Notes under the pieces: model-generated
Database searches by the model: none
The model's input: only the letters and a program-made list of their open reading frames with translations
What the model was told of the DNA's origin: nothing
Position numbers and translations under genes: made by a program
NCBI GenBank assembly: GCA_023091665.1
Contig: JALJCQ010000004.1
Span: forward strand, 2,480,001 to 2,544,000
DNA: 64,000 nucleotides
Reading direction: 5' to 3'
Source of the DNA: Pythium myriotylum
Taxonomy: Eukaryota; Oomycota; Peronosporomycetes; Pythiales; Pythiaceae
In this document: one piece after another, positions 1 to 8,232 of the stretch
Layout: the number at the start of each line of letters is the position of its first letter
Numbering within the stretch: the stretch's first letter is position 1

Positions 1-69
1 CCATAGGAAGTCAACCAGCAACTCACCAACTGAAGCCCCCAGCCTCGTCACATACTAGTCAAGTGTATA
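1..69. other. Left flank of the pogo-type element
   Basis: Short sequence before the transposon, ending in the TA dinucleotide (68-69) that forms one side of the target-site duplication. It has some CAACC/CTCACCAAC wording like the B repeats further right, but it is too short to assign. No gene seen. Confidence 0.4.
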
Positions 70-82
70 ACGGGTTCTACCA
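70..82 (+). repeat. Left terminal inverted repeat
   Basis: ACGGGTTCTACCA, an exact inverted match of 1654-1666. The match stops at position 83 (G here, A in the right copy). Confidence 0.88.
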
Positions 83-256
83 GTTTGTATACCCTCTCTG
101 AATAGTGATATGTACTGGTTTAAGTGAGGTTTCTGGAAGGTTCGAGATTTCCAGAGTGAATACAATACCATACCAAATACAATACACGTGTTGAGATGCA
201 CGTAGCTTGACCACCTCATTCTCAAATTGACCCACCACGAACAAGCCTGGAACACC

Positions 257-1582
257 ATGCCGACCCAACGCCTTGCCAAGTCTATCGCGGAGAAGCGCGA
301 AGTTATCGATTGGATCGAAGCGAATTGCCCGAGCGTCCCGACTCGTGCCTCGGCATACTTCCAGAACAAAGGTTGGAAGATCTCACCTGCTCAAGTTCGG
401 TACTGGTGGAAGAAGAGAGATGACATCCGCTCGTCACCGCCAAGCCAGATGCGTCTCAAGGGTGGCGGTGCAAAGCCACTTCTTGATGCTGTAGAAGACA
501 TTCTGTTTGGTCTGATCGTGCAACGGCGGTCGAACAAGCTCAAGGTGTCTCGCGTTTGGATCCAGAACACTGCTCTCCAGCTCGCTCGTGCCGAGGGTTT
601 TGAGACGTTCACTGCATCTGACAAGTGGCTGAGTCTGTTTATGGGTCGTTACAGTCTCTCACTCCGACGTGCGACGAATTTAACGACACTGACGGATGAC
701 GTCCTCGTGTCCCGTGCAGTCAGCTACATGGCGTTCCTTGTAGCTCATCGCTCGACTTTCGACCCTATGCGGACGATTCTTATGGATGAAACCGCAGTCT
801 ACTTTGAGGATCCACGACTGGAAACTGTTGACCTTGTCGGCTCAAGACACGTGGTTCTCAAGTCAACTGGGTTCGCGTCAATGCGTATCACTGCCATCCT
901 GGCAGTGACCGCGGCTGGCAAGAAGCTCCCATCTGTTGTCATCTGGAAGGGCAAGAATAGTCAAGGATTCCAGCGAGTTGGCAAGGTGTACGTGACCGTG
1001 CAAGAACGGGCTTGGGTGAATGGCCCACTGCTTGTGAAGTGGCTTGATCAGGTGTTCCCTGCTGTGTTTGACATGAACCCTGGAAACAAAGCGATCGTGT
1101 GGGATTCGATGCGTGCACATGTTGCCAAAGTCGTCAAGGAGCGCTGTAGCGAGAAGACGATCCAACAGGTCGTCATCCCTGGCGGAATGACTCCATATCT
1201 TCAAGCTGGTGACATTGGGATTTACAAGTCGTTTAAAGATCACATCTCTCCAGTGATTGACGCATGGAAATCATCTGATCAAGTTCTGTACACCAAGAAC
1301 GGCAATCCAAAACCTCCCGCAGTGGAAGTGGTGGCACGCTGGGTAGAGGATGCGTGGAAGTCTGTGCCGGACGAGGTCGTACAGAAGTCTATTCTCAGCG
1401 TTGGTTTTGCTGACAACTTCGAGGACTGGCACATCGCCCGTCACGATGTGTACGGCACACGCTTTCGCGAACGCTGGATGAACCGTGACCAGGACGCTGA
1501 GATTCCCCAAGAGCATATCGCGGATGATCTCATCGATGAGTTCGATGAACTGACCGTGGATGAGATCGATGACATGGAATAG
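257..1582 (+). CDS. Pogo-type DDE transposase (DDE_1 / CENP-B-like), 441 aa
   Basis: Transposase that would excise and reinsert the surrounding element at TA sites in the nucleus. The start is the ATG at 257, preceded by CACC with A at -3. The frame is open 30 bases further upstream, but only to a TTG. Residues about 7-60 form a first helix-turn-helix-like DNA-binding region ending in QVRYWWKKRDDIR. Residues about 73-140 look like a CENP-B/Tc5-type helix-turn-helix (KVSRVWIQ, then KWLSLFMGRYSLSLRR). Residues about 175-335 are the catalytic core, with D177 (ILMDETAVYFE), D283 (IVWDSMRAH) and D319 (TPYLQAGD). There are 35 residues between the last two, a DD35D spacing reported for Fot1/pogo-like enzymes. 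Residues 411-441 form an acidic tail (DDLIDEFDELTVDEIDD). All three catalytic residues are present and there is no internal stop or visible intron. Whether it is expressed cannot be seen. Confidence 0.9.
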   Translation: MPTQRLAKSIAEKREVIDWIEANCPSVPTRASAYFQNKGWKISPAQVRYWWKKRDDIRSSPPSQMRLKGGGAKPLLDAVEDILFGLIVQRRSNKLKVSRVWIQNTALQLARAEGFETFTASDKWLSLFMGRYSLSLRRATNLTTLTDDVLVSRAVSYMAFLVAHRSTFDPMRTILMDETAVYFEDPRLETVDLVGSRHVVLKSTGFASMRITAILAVTAAGKKLPSVVIWKGKNSQGFQRVGKVYVTVQERAWVNGPLLVKWLDQVFPAVFDMNPGNKAIVWDSMRAHVAKVVKERCSEKTIQQVVIPGGMTPYLQAGDIGIYKSFKDHISPVIDAWKSSDQVLYTKNGNPKPPAVEVVARWVEDAWKSVPDEVVQKSILSVGFADNFEDWHIARHDVYGTRFRERWMNRDQDAEIPQEHIADDLIDEFDELTVDEIDDME

Positions 1583-1653
1583 TATACCCTTCCAAATATA
1601 ATACCGTTTGTTGTTGCAGGGAAATCTATTACAATAGTATACCTTCTTGTAAT
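1583..1653. other. 3' noncoding end of the pogo-type element
   Basis: AT-rich stretch between the transposase stop and the right terminal repeat. It holds two AGTATACC motifs (starting 1581 and 1636) matching GTATACC at 87-93 near the left end. These are plausible subterminal binding sites. No polyadenylation signal was identified with confidence. Confidence 0.5.
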
Positions 1654-1666
1654 TGGTAGAACCCGT
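1654..1666 (-). repeat. Right terminal inverted repeat
   Basis: TGGTAGAACCCGT, the exact reverse complement of 70-82, followed at once by the TA at 1667-1668. Confidence 0.88.
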
Positions 1667-1705
1667 TAATATTCATCGACGAGGTACACTAGGGTAGTCA
1701 TAGTC

Positions 1706-1725
1706 GTATTAATTTTGGTTAATAC
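1706..1725. repeat. Small perfect stem-loop
   Basis: GTATTAA and TTAATAC (7-bp arms) separated by TTTTGG. It lies between the transposon and a decayed tRNA half. It could be chance or a structured remnant; no function is assigned. Confidence 0.5.
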
Positions 1726-1753
1726 AGACGCCTTCAAACTGAGCCACAGAGGC
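1720..1753 (-). pseudogene. Decayed 5' half of tRNA-Thr (left edge remnant)
   Basis: On the minus strand the first 16 nt (GCCTCTGTGGCTCAGT) are identical to the 5' end of the array tRNA. The next 18 nt follow it without gaps but with several substitutions in the D loop and D stem, keeping the TCTGT of the anticodon stem. No 3' half follows. Its right neighbour is B copy 0, so it has the same relation to B sequence as the other remnants further right. The preceding bases (AGTCATAGTCGTA) also resemble the end of a B repeat, which suggests an older, heavily diverged B copy here. Confidence 0.6.
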
Positions 1754-2574
1754 TCACTTCGCAATTTGCTCGCTACCCCTCAAGTGACCAAGTCAAGAAG
1801 TGACCAGTCAAGACCACCCAGCTCAGCTGCCAGCCCATCACCTCCGACCCTCTCCACACCCAGTCGCCATGATCAAGGGTGCCGCGAGAGCCAAGACCAA
1901 GCGCAAGAAGCTTGGCATCGGGACGCTGCCGCCACCGCACCGACCAGTCGGCATCCCATGCGTGCTTCCTTCGGCTTCATCGGGAGAGCCGACATTCACC
2001 TCATGGAGAGCGCGCACCAGAGCTCGGCCGCCAGGTCGACTCTAACATCAACCCACCGCCATCAACCCACGCCGTGACCAACACTCACGGCACCCAGCAA
2101 CCAACCTTCACTCACACGACCGTTGGGTAACCAACACTCACCGACACCAACCTCAACCCAACCATCATTCAAGCAACCCAGATCGACACCAACATCAACC
2201 CAACCAACCAACACTCACCAACTCCAACCTCAACCAAACCAGCATTCAAGCAACCCAGCATCAACCCAACAAGCATTCAAGCAACCCAGCATCAACCCAA
2301 CAAGCATTCAAGCAACCCAGCATCAACCCAACCAACACTCAACTCACCCAGCATCAACAAACCAACAAACCAGCAATGAAGGTCAAGTCAACAGAGTACC
2401 CAGCTTCAACGACAACACAACAACCACCTCAACGACCCAACAAACCATGACGCAAGGATTCATCTTCTCAGCACAAACCGACCAGCCAACCACGAGACTC
2501 AACCGAACCTTAGCAACATAGAACCCGCACGGGATTAGCGAGCAGTTAGAAGTCAGTCGTAAATGCTAGTGCAG
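1754..2574. repeat. B repeat copy 0, diverged edge copy
   Basis: Homologue of the 779/810-bp B repeats at 31074-35840 and 37256-38034. It begins with the same TCACTTCGCAATTTGCTCGC and ends with the same CGGGATTAGCGAGCAGTTAG region. It differs from them by many substitutions (several per 100 bp in the first 300 bp), whereas those copies are nearly identical to one another. Its C/A-rich middle holds about three copies of a 31-bp repeat (AAGCATTCAAGCAACCCAGC plus ATCAACCCAAC), different from the 31-mer expanded in the other copies but recognisably related to it. Array-edge copies are expected to diverge because they are homogenised less often. No supported gene. Confidence 0.8.
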
Positions 2575-2608
2575 CAAGACAGATGCTCTACCACTGAGCC
2601 ACAGAGGC
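2575..2608 (-). pseudogene. Intact 5' half of tRNA-Thr(UGU), truncated within the anticodon
   Basis: The minus strand gives exactly the first 34 nt of the array tRNA: acceptor 5' strand, D arm, 5' strand of the anticodon stem, and CTTG of the anticodon loop. The sequence then switches to CTGCACTAGC of the B repeat. The break lies between anticodon bases 35 and 36. There is no 3' half, so this is not a functional tRNA. This is the junction where B copy 0 gives way to the first A unit. Confidence 0.85.
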
Positions 2609-2769
2609 GCTATACTTTATTCAAGTCAAACCAATTCTCACCGCCCCTTGCACGCACACCAACACAACACCCCCCAAACACTCCCCGCCCTACACCCTAG
2701 CACTCCCCACCATTATACCACGATCTCACGGCAGATGCGGCCATCCAACAGTGCCAGCGTCGACTACTT

Positions 2770-2796
2770 ATGTATACATATACATATACATATATG
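2770..2796. repeat. ATACAT microsatellite (example from A unit 1)
   Basis: ATGTATACAT (a perfect palindrome) followed by ATACAT repeats. The same tract lies at the same offset in every A unit and shows no length change that I could find, unlike the octamer tract 570 bp away. Confidence 0.9.
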
Positions 2797-3019
2797 GGAA
2801 ACCGCATGATACAACATAGCACAGCATGCCATGCCAAGCCACAACGTAACTAACCACCACACGAAGCGCCAAGCGACTGGAGAGGTGAGTCATTCACTGG
2901 GGTGTCGATGAAGCTCTCTCTCACTCCCACTTCTAGTTGTTCATCTGGGATACCCGAGCGACGTGAGCACTTTATCCCAACGTGGCGCAGAACGTGGCTC
3001 TGGTTGTTGCTAAGTGAAT

Positions 3020-3043
3020 TTTGTGATTGGGTCATATCACAAA
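3020..3043. repeat. Short stem-loop (example from A unit 1)
   Basis: TTTGTGAT and ATCACAAA, 8-bp arms around the loop TGGGTCAT, present in every A unit. The most common two-state site of the array (C or G at 3049) lies six bases beyond it. Function unknown. Confidence 0.7.
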
Positions 3044-3340
3044 CTGACCCACAAAGACAGTGAGTAGGTCGGACGAATGCCAACGTCAACCAGGAGGCGG
3101 TTTCCCAAGTCGACCTCAATATCGTGGTGAATGTAGAGCTCAAGTTGGGCCACGGAGCACGTTTATCGCGCGCAAGCTTCGGCAAACGGGAACCCGCACA
3201 GGTCCCGCACGCACGCATCAAGCCATTACTCCCCTTCTTTCCCACTACACCCTCTTCGTGTTATAGGCCATGACCCCCACCGCAACTCATCCGCTCGCCA
3301 GCGTTTCTCCATCGAAAGAGCACCCGTCACGCCCCAGGGT

Positions 3341-3396
3341 CCCACGGTCCCAAGCTCCCACGGTCCCAAGCTCCCACGGTCCCACGGTCCCACGGT
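3341..3396. repeat. Octamer minisatellite (A unit 1; 7 octamers)
   Basis: Built from a = CCCACGGT and b = CCCAAGCT in the order abababaaa minus one ab pair, that is (ab)2 a3. Each unit has such a tract starting 732 bp into the unit. Most follow the pattern (ab)n then a(m), with 4 to 18 octamers in total. On the minus strand each octamer contributes GGG with 5-nt spacers (GGGACCGTGGG or GGGAGCTTGGG), fitting the G3-N5 quadruplex motif. Confidence 0.95.
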
Positions 3397-3397
3397 C

Positions 3398-3463
3398 GGC
3401 TGGGGCGAGGGTATCTCTCCTGTGTTCACATCACATCACAGGAGAGATACTCTCGCTCCAGCC
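3398..3463. repeat. Long hairpin, 27-bp arms (A unit 1)
   Basis: Arms 3398-3424 and 3437-3463 enclose a 12-nt loop (TTCACATCACAT). The inner arm reads GTATCTCTCCTGTG and is answered by CACAGGAGAGATAC. Most units have one mismatch, GGGGCGAG against CTCGCTCC. Units 1, 2, 20 and 21 have a second, ATACTCTCG instead of ATACCCTCG, which would be G-U in RNA. The hairpin starts one base after the octamer tract in every unit. Confidence 0.9.
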
Positions 3464-3852
3464 AAACACGAAACATGGACAAGCACACGACTTGACACCG
3501 CACTGCTTCGCTTGACGATCCTCGTCATCGGCTTTGTCCTATGTGGCCAAAATGACTGTAGATTCTTCGGCAACTATTCTCAGCGCACACTGATCCGAGC
3601 CAATTCACCATCGACGGCAAGACTCGAGTCGATGCAGGCTGAAGATGAACTCGAAAGGCCTGAGTGGTCATTGAAGCCGCACCCGCACCCGCATCCATTT
3701 TGAGCGCGCAGATGACCCATTCGTCCATGGTAGTCGACGGCTGCAATGTCCAAGGCGCGCGTCTATGTGGCGAGCCGAAGTGGGAGCAGTGGTGCCATGG
3801 GGTGTGGGGTGTGGAGCAGTGTGGCGTGGCGTAGCGTGTAAATGCGAAGGAG

Positions 3853-3856
3853 AAAA
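3853..3856 (-). terminator. First TTTT downstream of tRNA-Thr copy 1 (possible pol III terminator)
   Basis: On the minus strand this TTTT (within CCTTTTCTCC) is the first run of four T after the tRNA 3' end, about 88 nt away. Nearer sequence has at most TTT (GCCTTTGCC). If used, the primary transcript would carry an unusually long 3' trailer. The same arrangement occurs in all A units. Confidence 0.3.
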
Positions 3857-3955
3857 GGAGGCAGAAGACAGGAGTTGTGAGTGGCAACAATGGGGGCTTG
3901 GCGACTGTGGTCAGGGTAGCGGTGCATTCGCCGGCAAAGGCAATGCCTCCGCCCA

Positions 3956-3964
3956 GGATTGAAC
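3956..3964 (-). promoter_or_regulatory. Internal B box of tRNA-Thr copy 1
   Basis: GTTCAATCC on the minus strand, fitting the TFIIIC-binding consensus GTTCRANNC. Identical in all 39 copies. Confidence 0.8.
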
Positions 3965-3996
3965 TGGGACCTTCTGTTTACAAGACAGATGCTCTA

Positions 3997-4007
3997 CCAC
4001 TGAGCCA
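3997..4007 (-). promoter_or_regulatory. Internal A box of tRNA-Thr copy 1
   Basis: TGGCTCAGTGG on the minus strand, matching the eukaryotic tRNA A-box consensus. Identical in all 39 copies; changed to TGGCTCAGTTT in the decayed halves of the B repeats. Confidence 0.8.
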
Positions 4008-4014
4008 CAGAGGC

Positions 4015-4028
4015 GCTATACTTTATTC
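4015..4028 (-). promoter_or_regulatory. AT-rich, TATA-like 5' flank of tRNA-Thr
   Basis: The minus strand reads GAATAAAGTATAGC immediately before the tRNA 5' end, a possible upstream start-site element. It flanks every array tRNA except copies 20 and 21, where B sequence (GCGAAGTGA) takes its place. A role is inference. Confidence 0.3.
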
Positions 4029-4746
4029 AAGTCAAACCAATTCTCACCGCCCCTTGCACGCACACCAACACAACACCCCCCAAACACTCCCCGCCCTACA
4101 CCCTAGCACTCCCCACCATTATACCACGATCTCACGGCAGATGCGGCCATCCAACAGTGCCAGCGTCGACTACTTATGTATACATATACATATACATATA
4201 TGGGAAACCGCATGATACAACATAGCACAGCATGCCATGCCAAGCCACAACGTAACTAACCACCACACGAAGCGCCAAGCGACTGGAGAGGTGAGTCATT
4301 CACTGGGGTGTCGATGAAGCTCTCTCTCACTCCCACTTCTAGTTGTTCATCTGGGATACCCGAGCGACGTGAGCACTTTATCCCAACGTGGCGCAGAACG
4401 TGGCTCTGGTTGTTGCTAAGTGAATTTTGTGATTGGGTCATATCACAAACTGACCCACAAAGACAGTGAGTAGGTCGGACGAATGCCAACGTCAACCAGG
4501 AGGCGGTTTCCCAAGTCGACCTCAATATCGTGGTGAATGTAGAGCTCAAGTTGGGCCACGGAGCACGTTTATCGCGCGCAAGCTTCGGCAAACGGGAACC
4601 CGCACAGGTCCCGCACGCACGCATCAAGCCATTACTCCCCTTCTTTCCCACTACACCCTCTTCGTGTTATAGGCCATGACCCCCACCGCAACTCATCCGC
4701 TCGCCAGCGTTTCTCCATCGAAAGAGCACCCGTCACGCCCCAGGGT

Positions 4747-4778
4747 CCCACGGTCCCAAGCTCCCACGGTCCCACGGT
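4747..4778. repeat. Shortest octamer tract (A unit 2; 4 octamers)
   Basis: Pattern abaa. It makes unit 2 the shortest unit of the array, 1,382 bp. Confidence 0.95.
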
Positions 4779-5325
4779 CGGCTGGGGCGAGGGTATCTCT
4801 CCTGTGTTCACATCACATCACAGGAGAGATACTCTCGCTCCAGCCAAACACGAAACATGGACAAGCACACGACTTGACACCGCACTGCTTCGCTTGACGA
4901 TCCTCGTCATCGGCTTTGTCCTATGTGGCCAAAATGACTGTAGATTCTTCGGCAACTATTCTCAGCGCACACTGATCCGAGCCAATTCACCATCGACGGC
5001 AAGACTCGAGTCGATGCAGGCTGAAGATGAACTCGAAAGGCCTGAGTGGTCATTGAAGCCGCACCCGCACCCGCATCCATTTTGAGCGCGCAGATGACCC
5101 ATTCGTCCATGGTAGTCGACGGCTGCAATGTCCAAGGCGCGCGTCTATGTGGCGAGCCGAAGTGGGAGCAGTGGTGCCATGGGGTGTGGGGTGTGGAGCA
5201 GTGTGGCGTGGCGTAGCGTGTAAATGCGAAGGAGAAAAGGAGGCAGAAGACAGGAGTTGTGAGTGGCAACAATGGGGGCTTGGCGACTGTGGTCAGGGTA
5301 GCGGTGCATTCGCCGGCAAAGGCAA

Positions 5326-5396
5326 TGCCTCCGCCCAGGATTGAACTGGGACCTTCTGTTTACAAGACAGATGCTCTACCACTGAGCCACAGAGGC
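5326..5396 (-). tRNA. tRNA-Thr(UGU), array copy 2
   Basis: Sequence identical to copy 1. Unit 4015-5396, octamer tract 4747-4778 (4), states CCCAC and ACTCT. Confidence 0.9.
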
Positions 5397-6755
5397 GCTA
5401 TACTTTATTCAAGTCAAACCAATTCTCACCGCCCCTTGCACGCACACCAACACAACACCCCCCAAACACTCCCCGCCCTACACCCTAGCACTCCCCACCA
5501 TTATACCACGATCTCACGGCAGATGCGGCCATCCAACAGTGCCAGCGTCGACTACTTATGTATACATATACATATACATATATGGGAAACCGCATGATAC
5601 AACATAGCACAGCATGCCATGCCAAGCCACAACGTAACTAACCACCACACGAAGCGCCAAGCGACTGGAGAGGTGAGTCATTCACTGGGGTGTCGATGAA
5701 GCTCTCTCTCACTCCCACTTCTAGTTGTTCATCTGGGATACCCGAGCGACGTGAGCACTTTATCCCAACGTGGCGCAGAACGTGGCTCTGGTTGTTGCTA
5801 AGTGAATTTTGTGATTGGGTCATATCACAAACTGACGCACAAAGACAGTGAGTAGGTCGGACGAATGCCAACGTCAACCAGGAGGCGGTTTCCCAAGTCG
5901 ACCTCAATATCGTGGTGAATGTAGAGCTCAAGTTGGGCCACGGAGCACGTTTATCGCGCGCAAGCTTCGGCAAACGGGAACCCGCACAGGTCCCGCACGC
6001 ACGCATCAAGCCATTACTCCCCTTCTTTCCCACTACACCCTCTTCGTGTTATAGGCCATGACCCCCACCGCAACTCATCCGCTCGCCAGCGTTTCTCCAT
6101 CGAAAGAGCACCCGTCACGCCCCAGGGTCCCACGGTCCCAAGCTCCCACGGTCCCAAGCTCCCACGGTCCCAAGCTCCCACGGTCCCACGGTCCCACGGT
6201 CCCACGGTCGGCTGGGGCGAGGGTATCTCTCCTGTGTTCACATCACATCACAGGAGAGATACCCTCGCTCCAGCCAAACACGAAACATGGACAAGCACAC
6301 GACTTGACACCGCACTGCTTCGCTTGACGATCCTCGTCATCGGCTTTGTCCTATGTGGCCAAAATGACTGTAGATTCTTCGGCAACTATTCTCAGCGCAC
6401 ACTGATCCGAGCCAATTCACCATCGACGGCAAGACTCGAGTCGATGCAGGCTGAAGATGAACTCGAAAGGCCTGAGTGGTCATTGAAGCCGCACCCGCAC
6501 CCGCATCCATTTTGAGCGCGCAGATGACCCATTCGTCCATGGTAGTCGACGGCTGCAATGTCCAAGGCGCGCGTCTATGTGGCGAGCCGAAGTGGGAGCA
6601 GTGGTGCCATGGGGTGTGGGGTGTGGAGCAGTGTGGCGTGGCGTAGCGTGTAAATGCGAAGGAGAAAAGGAGGCAGAAGACAGGAGTTGTGAGTGGCAAC
6701 AATGGGGGCTTGGCGACTGTGGTCAGGGTAGCGGTGCATTCGCCGGCAAAGGCAA

Positions 6756-6826
6756 TGCCTCCGCCCAGGATTGAACTGGGACCTTCTGTTTACAAGACAG
6801 ATGCTCTACCACTGAGCCACAGAGGC
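6756..6826 (-). tRNA. tRNA-Thr(UGU), array copy 3
   Basis: Sequence identical to copy 1. Unit 5397-6826, octamer tract 6129-6208 (10, pattern (ab)3 a4). First unit with CGCAC and with ACCCT in the hairpin. Confidence 0.9.
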
Positions 6827-8161
6827 GCTATACTTTATTCAAGTCAAACCAATTCTCACCGCCCCTTGCACGCACACCAACACAACACCCCCCAAACACT
6901 CCCCGCCCTACACCCTAGCACTCCCCACCATTATACCACGATCTCACGGCAGATGCGGCCATCCAACAGTGCCAGCGTCGACTACTTATGTATACATATA
7001 CATATACATATATGGGAAACCGCATGATACAACATAGCACAGCATGCCATGCCAAGCCACAACGTAACTAACCACCACACGAAGCGCCAAGCGACTGGAG
7101 AGGTGAGTCATTCACTGGGGTGTCGATGAAGCTCTCTCTCACTCCCACTTCTAGTTGTTCATCTGGGATACCCGAGCGACGTGAGCACTTTATCCCAACG
7201 TGGCGCAGAACGTGGCTCTGGTTGTTGCTAAGTGAATTTTGTGATTGGGTCATATCACAAACTGACGCACAAAGACAGTGAGTAGGTCGGACGAATGCCA
7301 ACGTCAACCAGGAGGCGGTTTCCCAAGTCGACCTCAATATCGTGGTGAATGTAGAGCTCAAGTTGGGCCACGGAGCACGTTTATCGCGCGCAAGCTTCGG
7401 CAAACGGGAACCCGCACAGGTCCCGCACGCACGCATCAAGCCATTACTCCCCTTCTTTCCCACTACACCCTCTTCGTGTTATAGGCCATGACCCCCACCG
7501 CAACTCATCCGCTCGCCAGCGTTTCTCCATCGAAAGAGCACCCGTCACGCCCCAGGGTCCCACGGTCCCAAGCTCCCACGGTCCCAAGCTCCCACGGTCC
7601 CACGGTCCCACGGTCGGCTGGGGCGAGGGTATCTCTCCTGTGTTCACATCACATCACAGGAGAGATACCCTCGCTCCAGCCAAACACGAAACATGGACAA
7701 GCACACGACTTGACACCGCACTGCTTCGCTTGACGATCCTCGTCATCGGCTTTGTCCTATGTGGCCAAAATGACTGTAGATTCTTCGGCAACTATTCTCA
7801 GCGCACACTGATCCGAGCCAATTCACCATCGACGGCAAGACTCGAGTCGATGCAGGCTGAAGATGAACTCGAAAGGCCTGAGTGGTCATTGAAGCCGCAC
7901 CCGCACCCGCATCCATTTTGAGCGCGCAGATGACCCATTCGTCCATGGTAGTCGACGGCTGCAATGTCCAAGGCGCGCGTCTATGTGGCGAGCCGAAGTG
8001 GGAGCAGTGGTGCCATGGGGTGTGGGGTGTGGAGCAGTGTGGCGTGGCGTAGCGTGTAAATGCGAAGGAGAAAAGGAGGCAGAAGACAGGAGTTGTGAGT
8101 GGCAACAATGGGGGCTTGGCGACTGTGGTCAGGGTAGCGGTGCATTCGCCGGCAAAGGCAA

Positions 8162-8232
8162 TGCCTCCGCCCAGGATTGAACTGGGACCTTCTGTTTACA
8201 AGACAGATGCTCTACCACTGAGCCACAGAGGC
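8162..8232 (-). tRNA. tRNA-Thr(UGU), array copy 4
   Basis: Sequence identical to copy 1. Unit 6827-8232, octamer tract 7559-7614 (7, (ab)2 a3), state CGCAC. Confidence 0.9.

Larger units (their letters stand above)
70..1666 (+). mobile_element. Pogo-type (Tc1/mariner superfamily) DNA transposon, apparently complete
   Basis: A 1,597-bp element bounded by perfect 13-bp terminal inverted repeats (ACGGGTTCTACCA at 70-82 and its complement at 1654-1666), flanked on both sides by TA (68-69 and 1667-1668), the usual target duplication of this superfamily. It carries one transposase gene filling most of its length. Subterminal GTATAC motifs occur at 87-92, 1582-1587 (overlapping the stop codon) and 1637-1642, and AT-rich ATACCA/AATACAAT wording lies on both sides of the gene. 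These could be transposase-binding sites, which is inference. The size and one-gene layout fit a self-sufficient pogo/Fot1-like element. No internal deletion, frameshift or nested insertion was seen. Confidence 0.88.
3944..4014 (-). tRNA. tRNA-Thr(UGU), array copy 1
   Basis: Carries threonine for ACA (and by wobble ACG) codons. The minus strand folds as a full cloverleaf: acceptor GCCTCTG/CGGAGGC with one T-G pair, D arm GCTC-AGTGGTA-GAGC, anticodon arm TCTGT-CTTGTAA-ACAGA with anticodon TGT, variable loop AGGT, T arm CCCAG-TTCAATC-CTGGG, discriminator A. CCA is not encoded and there is no intron. The A box (TGGCTCAGTGG) and B box (GTTCAATCC) are intact. The 4-nt variable loop puts U at position 48 where three other copies have C. 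Unit 2609-4014, octamer tract 3341-3396 (7), states CCCAC and ACTCT. Confidence 0.92.

Noticed and set aside
227..256. Upstream TTG start of the transposase
   Set aside because: A eukaryotic gene would use the ATG at 257, which has a good Kozak context; the ten upstream residues are probably untranslated.
1870..2045. Arg/Lys-rich 58-aa frame (KGAARAKTKRKKLGIGTLP) conserved in all B copies
   Set aside because: Between diverged copy 0 and copy 1 the changes in this frame are as often residue-changing as silent and no rarer than in neighbouring sequence, and overlapping frames are equally open. No sign of selection for a protein.
2123..2521. Pro/Thr/Asn/Gln-rich frames in the C/A-rich part of B repeats
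   Set aside because: Produced by 31-bp repeats whose length is not a multiple of three, so different frames are used in different copies. Low-complexity DNA, not a gene.
2540..2608. Intron-containing or class II tRNA spanning the B repeat end (with CTGCACTAGC after the 5' half)
   Set aside because: No sequence pairing with the anticodon-stem TCTGT and no convincing T arm or acceptor 3' strand follows, so no second tRNA can be completed.
2688..2700. Telomere-like CCCTACACCCTAG in each A unit
   Set aside because: Only two imperfect repeats with different spacing; not enough for telomeric sequence.
3341..3396. CRISPR-like array
   Set aside because: Direct octamers without unique spacers, in a eukaryotic tRNA array. 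This is a minisatellite.
3944..4014. tRNA-derived SINE instead of a tRNA gene
   Set aside because: The cloverleaf is intact, copies are strictly tandem rather than dispersed, and there is no A-tail or flanking target duplication.
2609..4014. 5S rRNA or spliceosomal snRNA hidden in the A unit spacer
   Set aside because: Looked for conserved 5S, U1, U2, U4, U5 and U6 wording on both strands and found only chance short matches.
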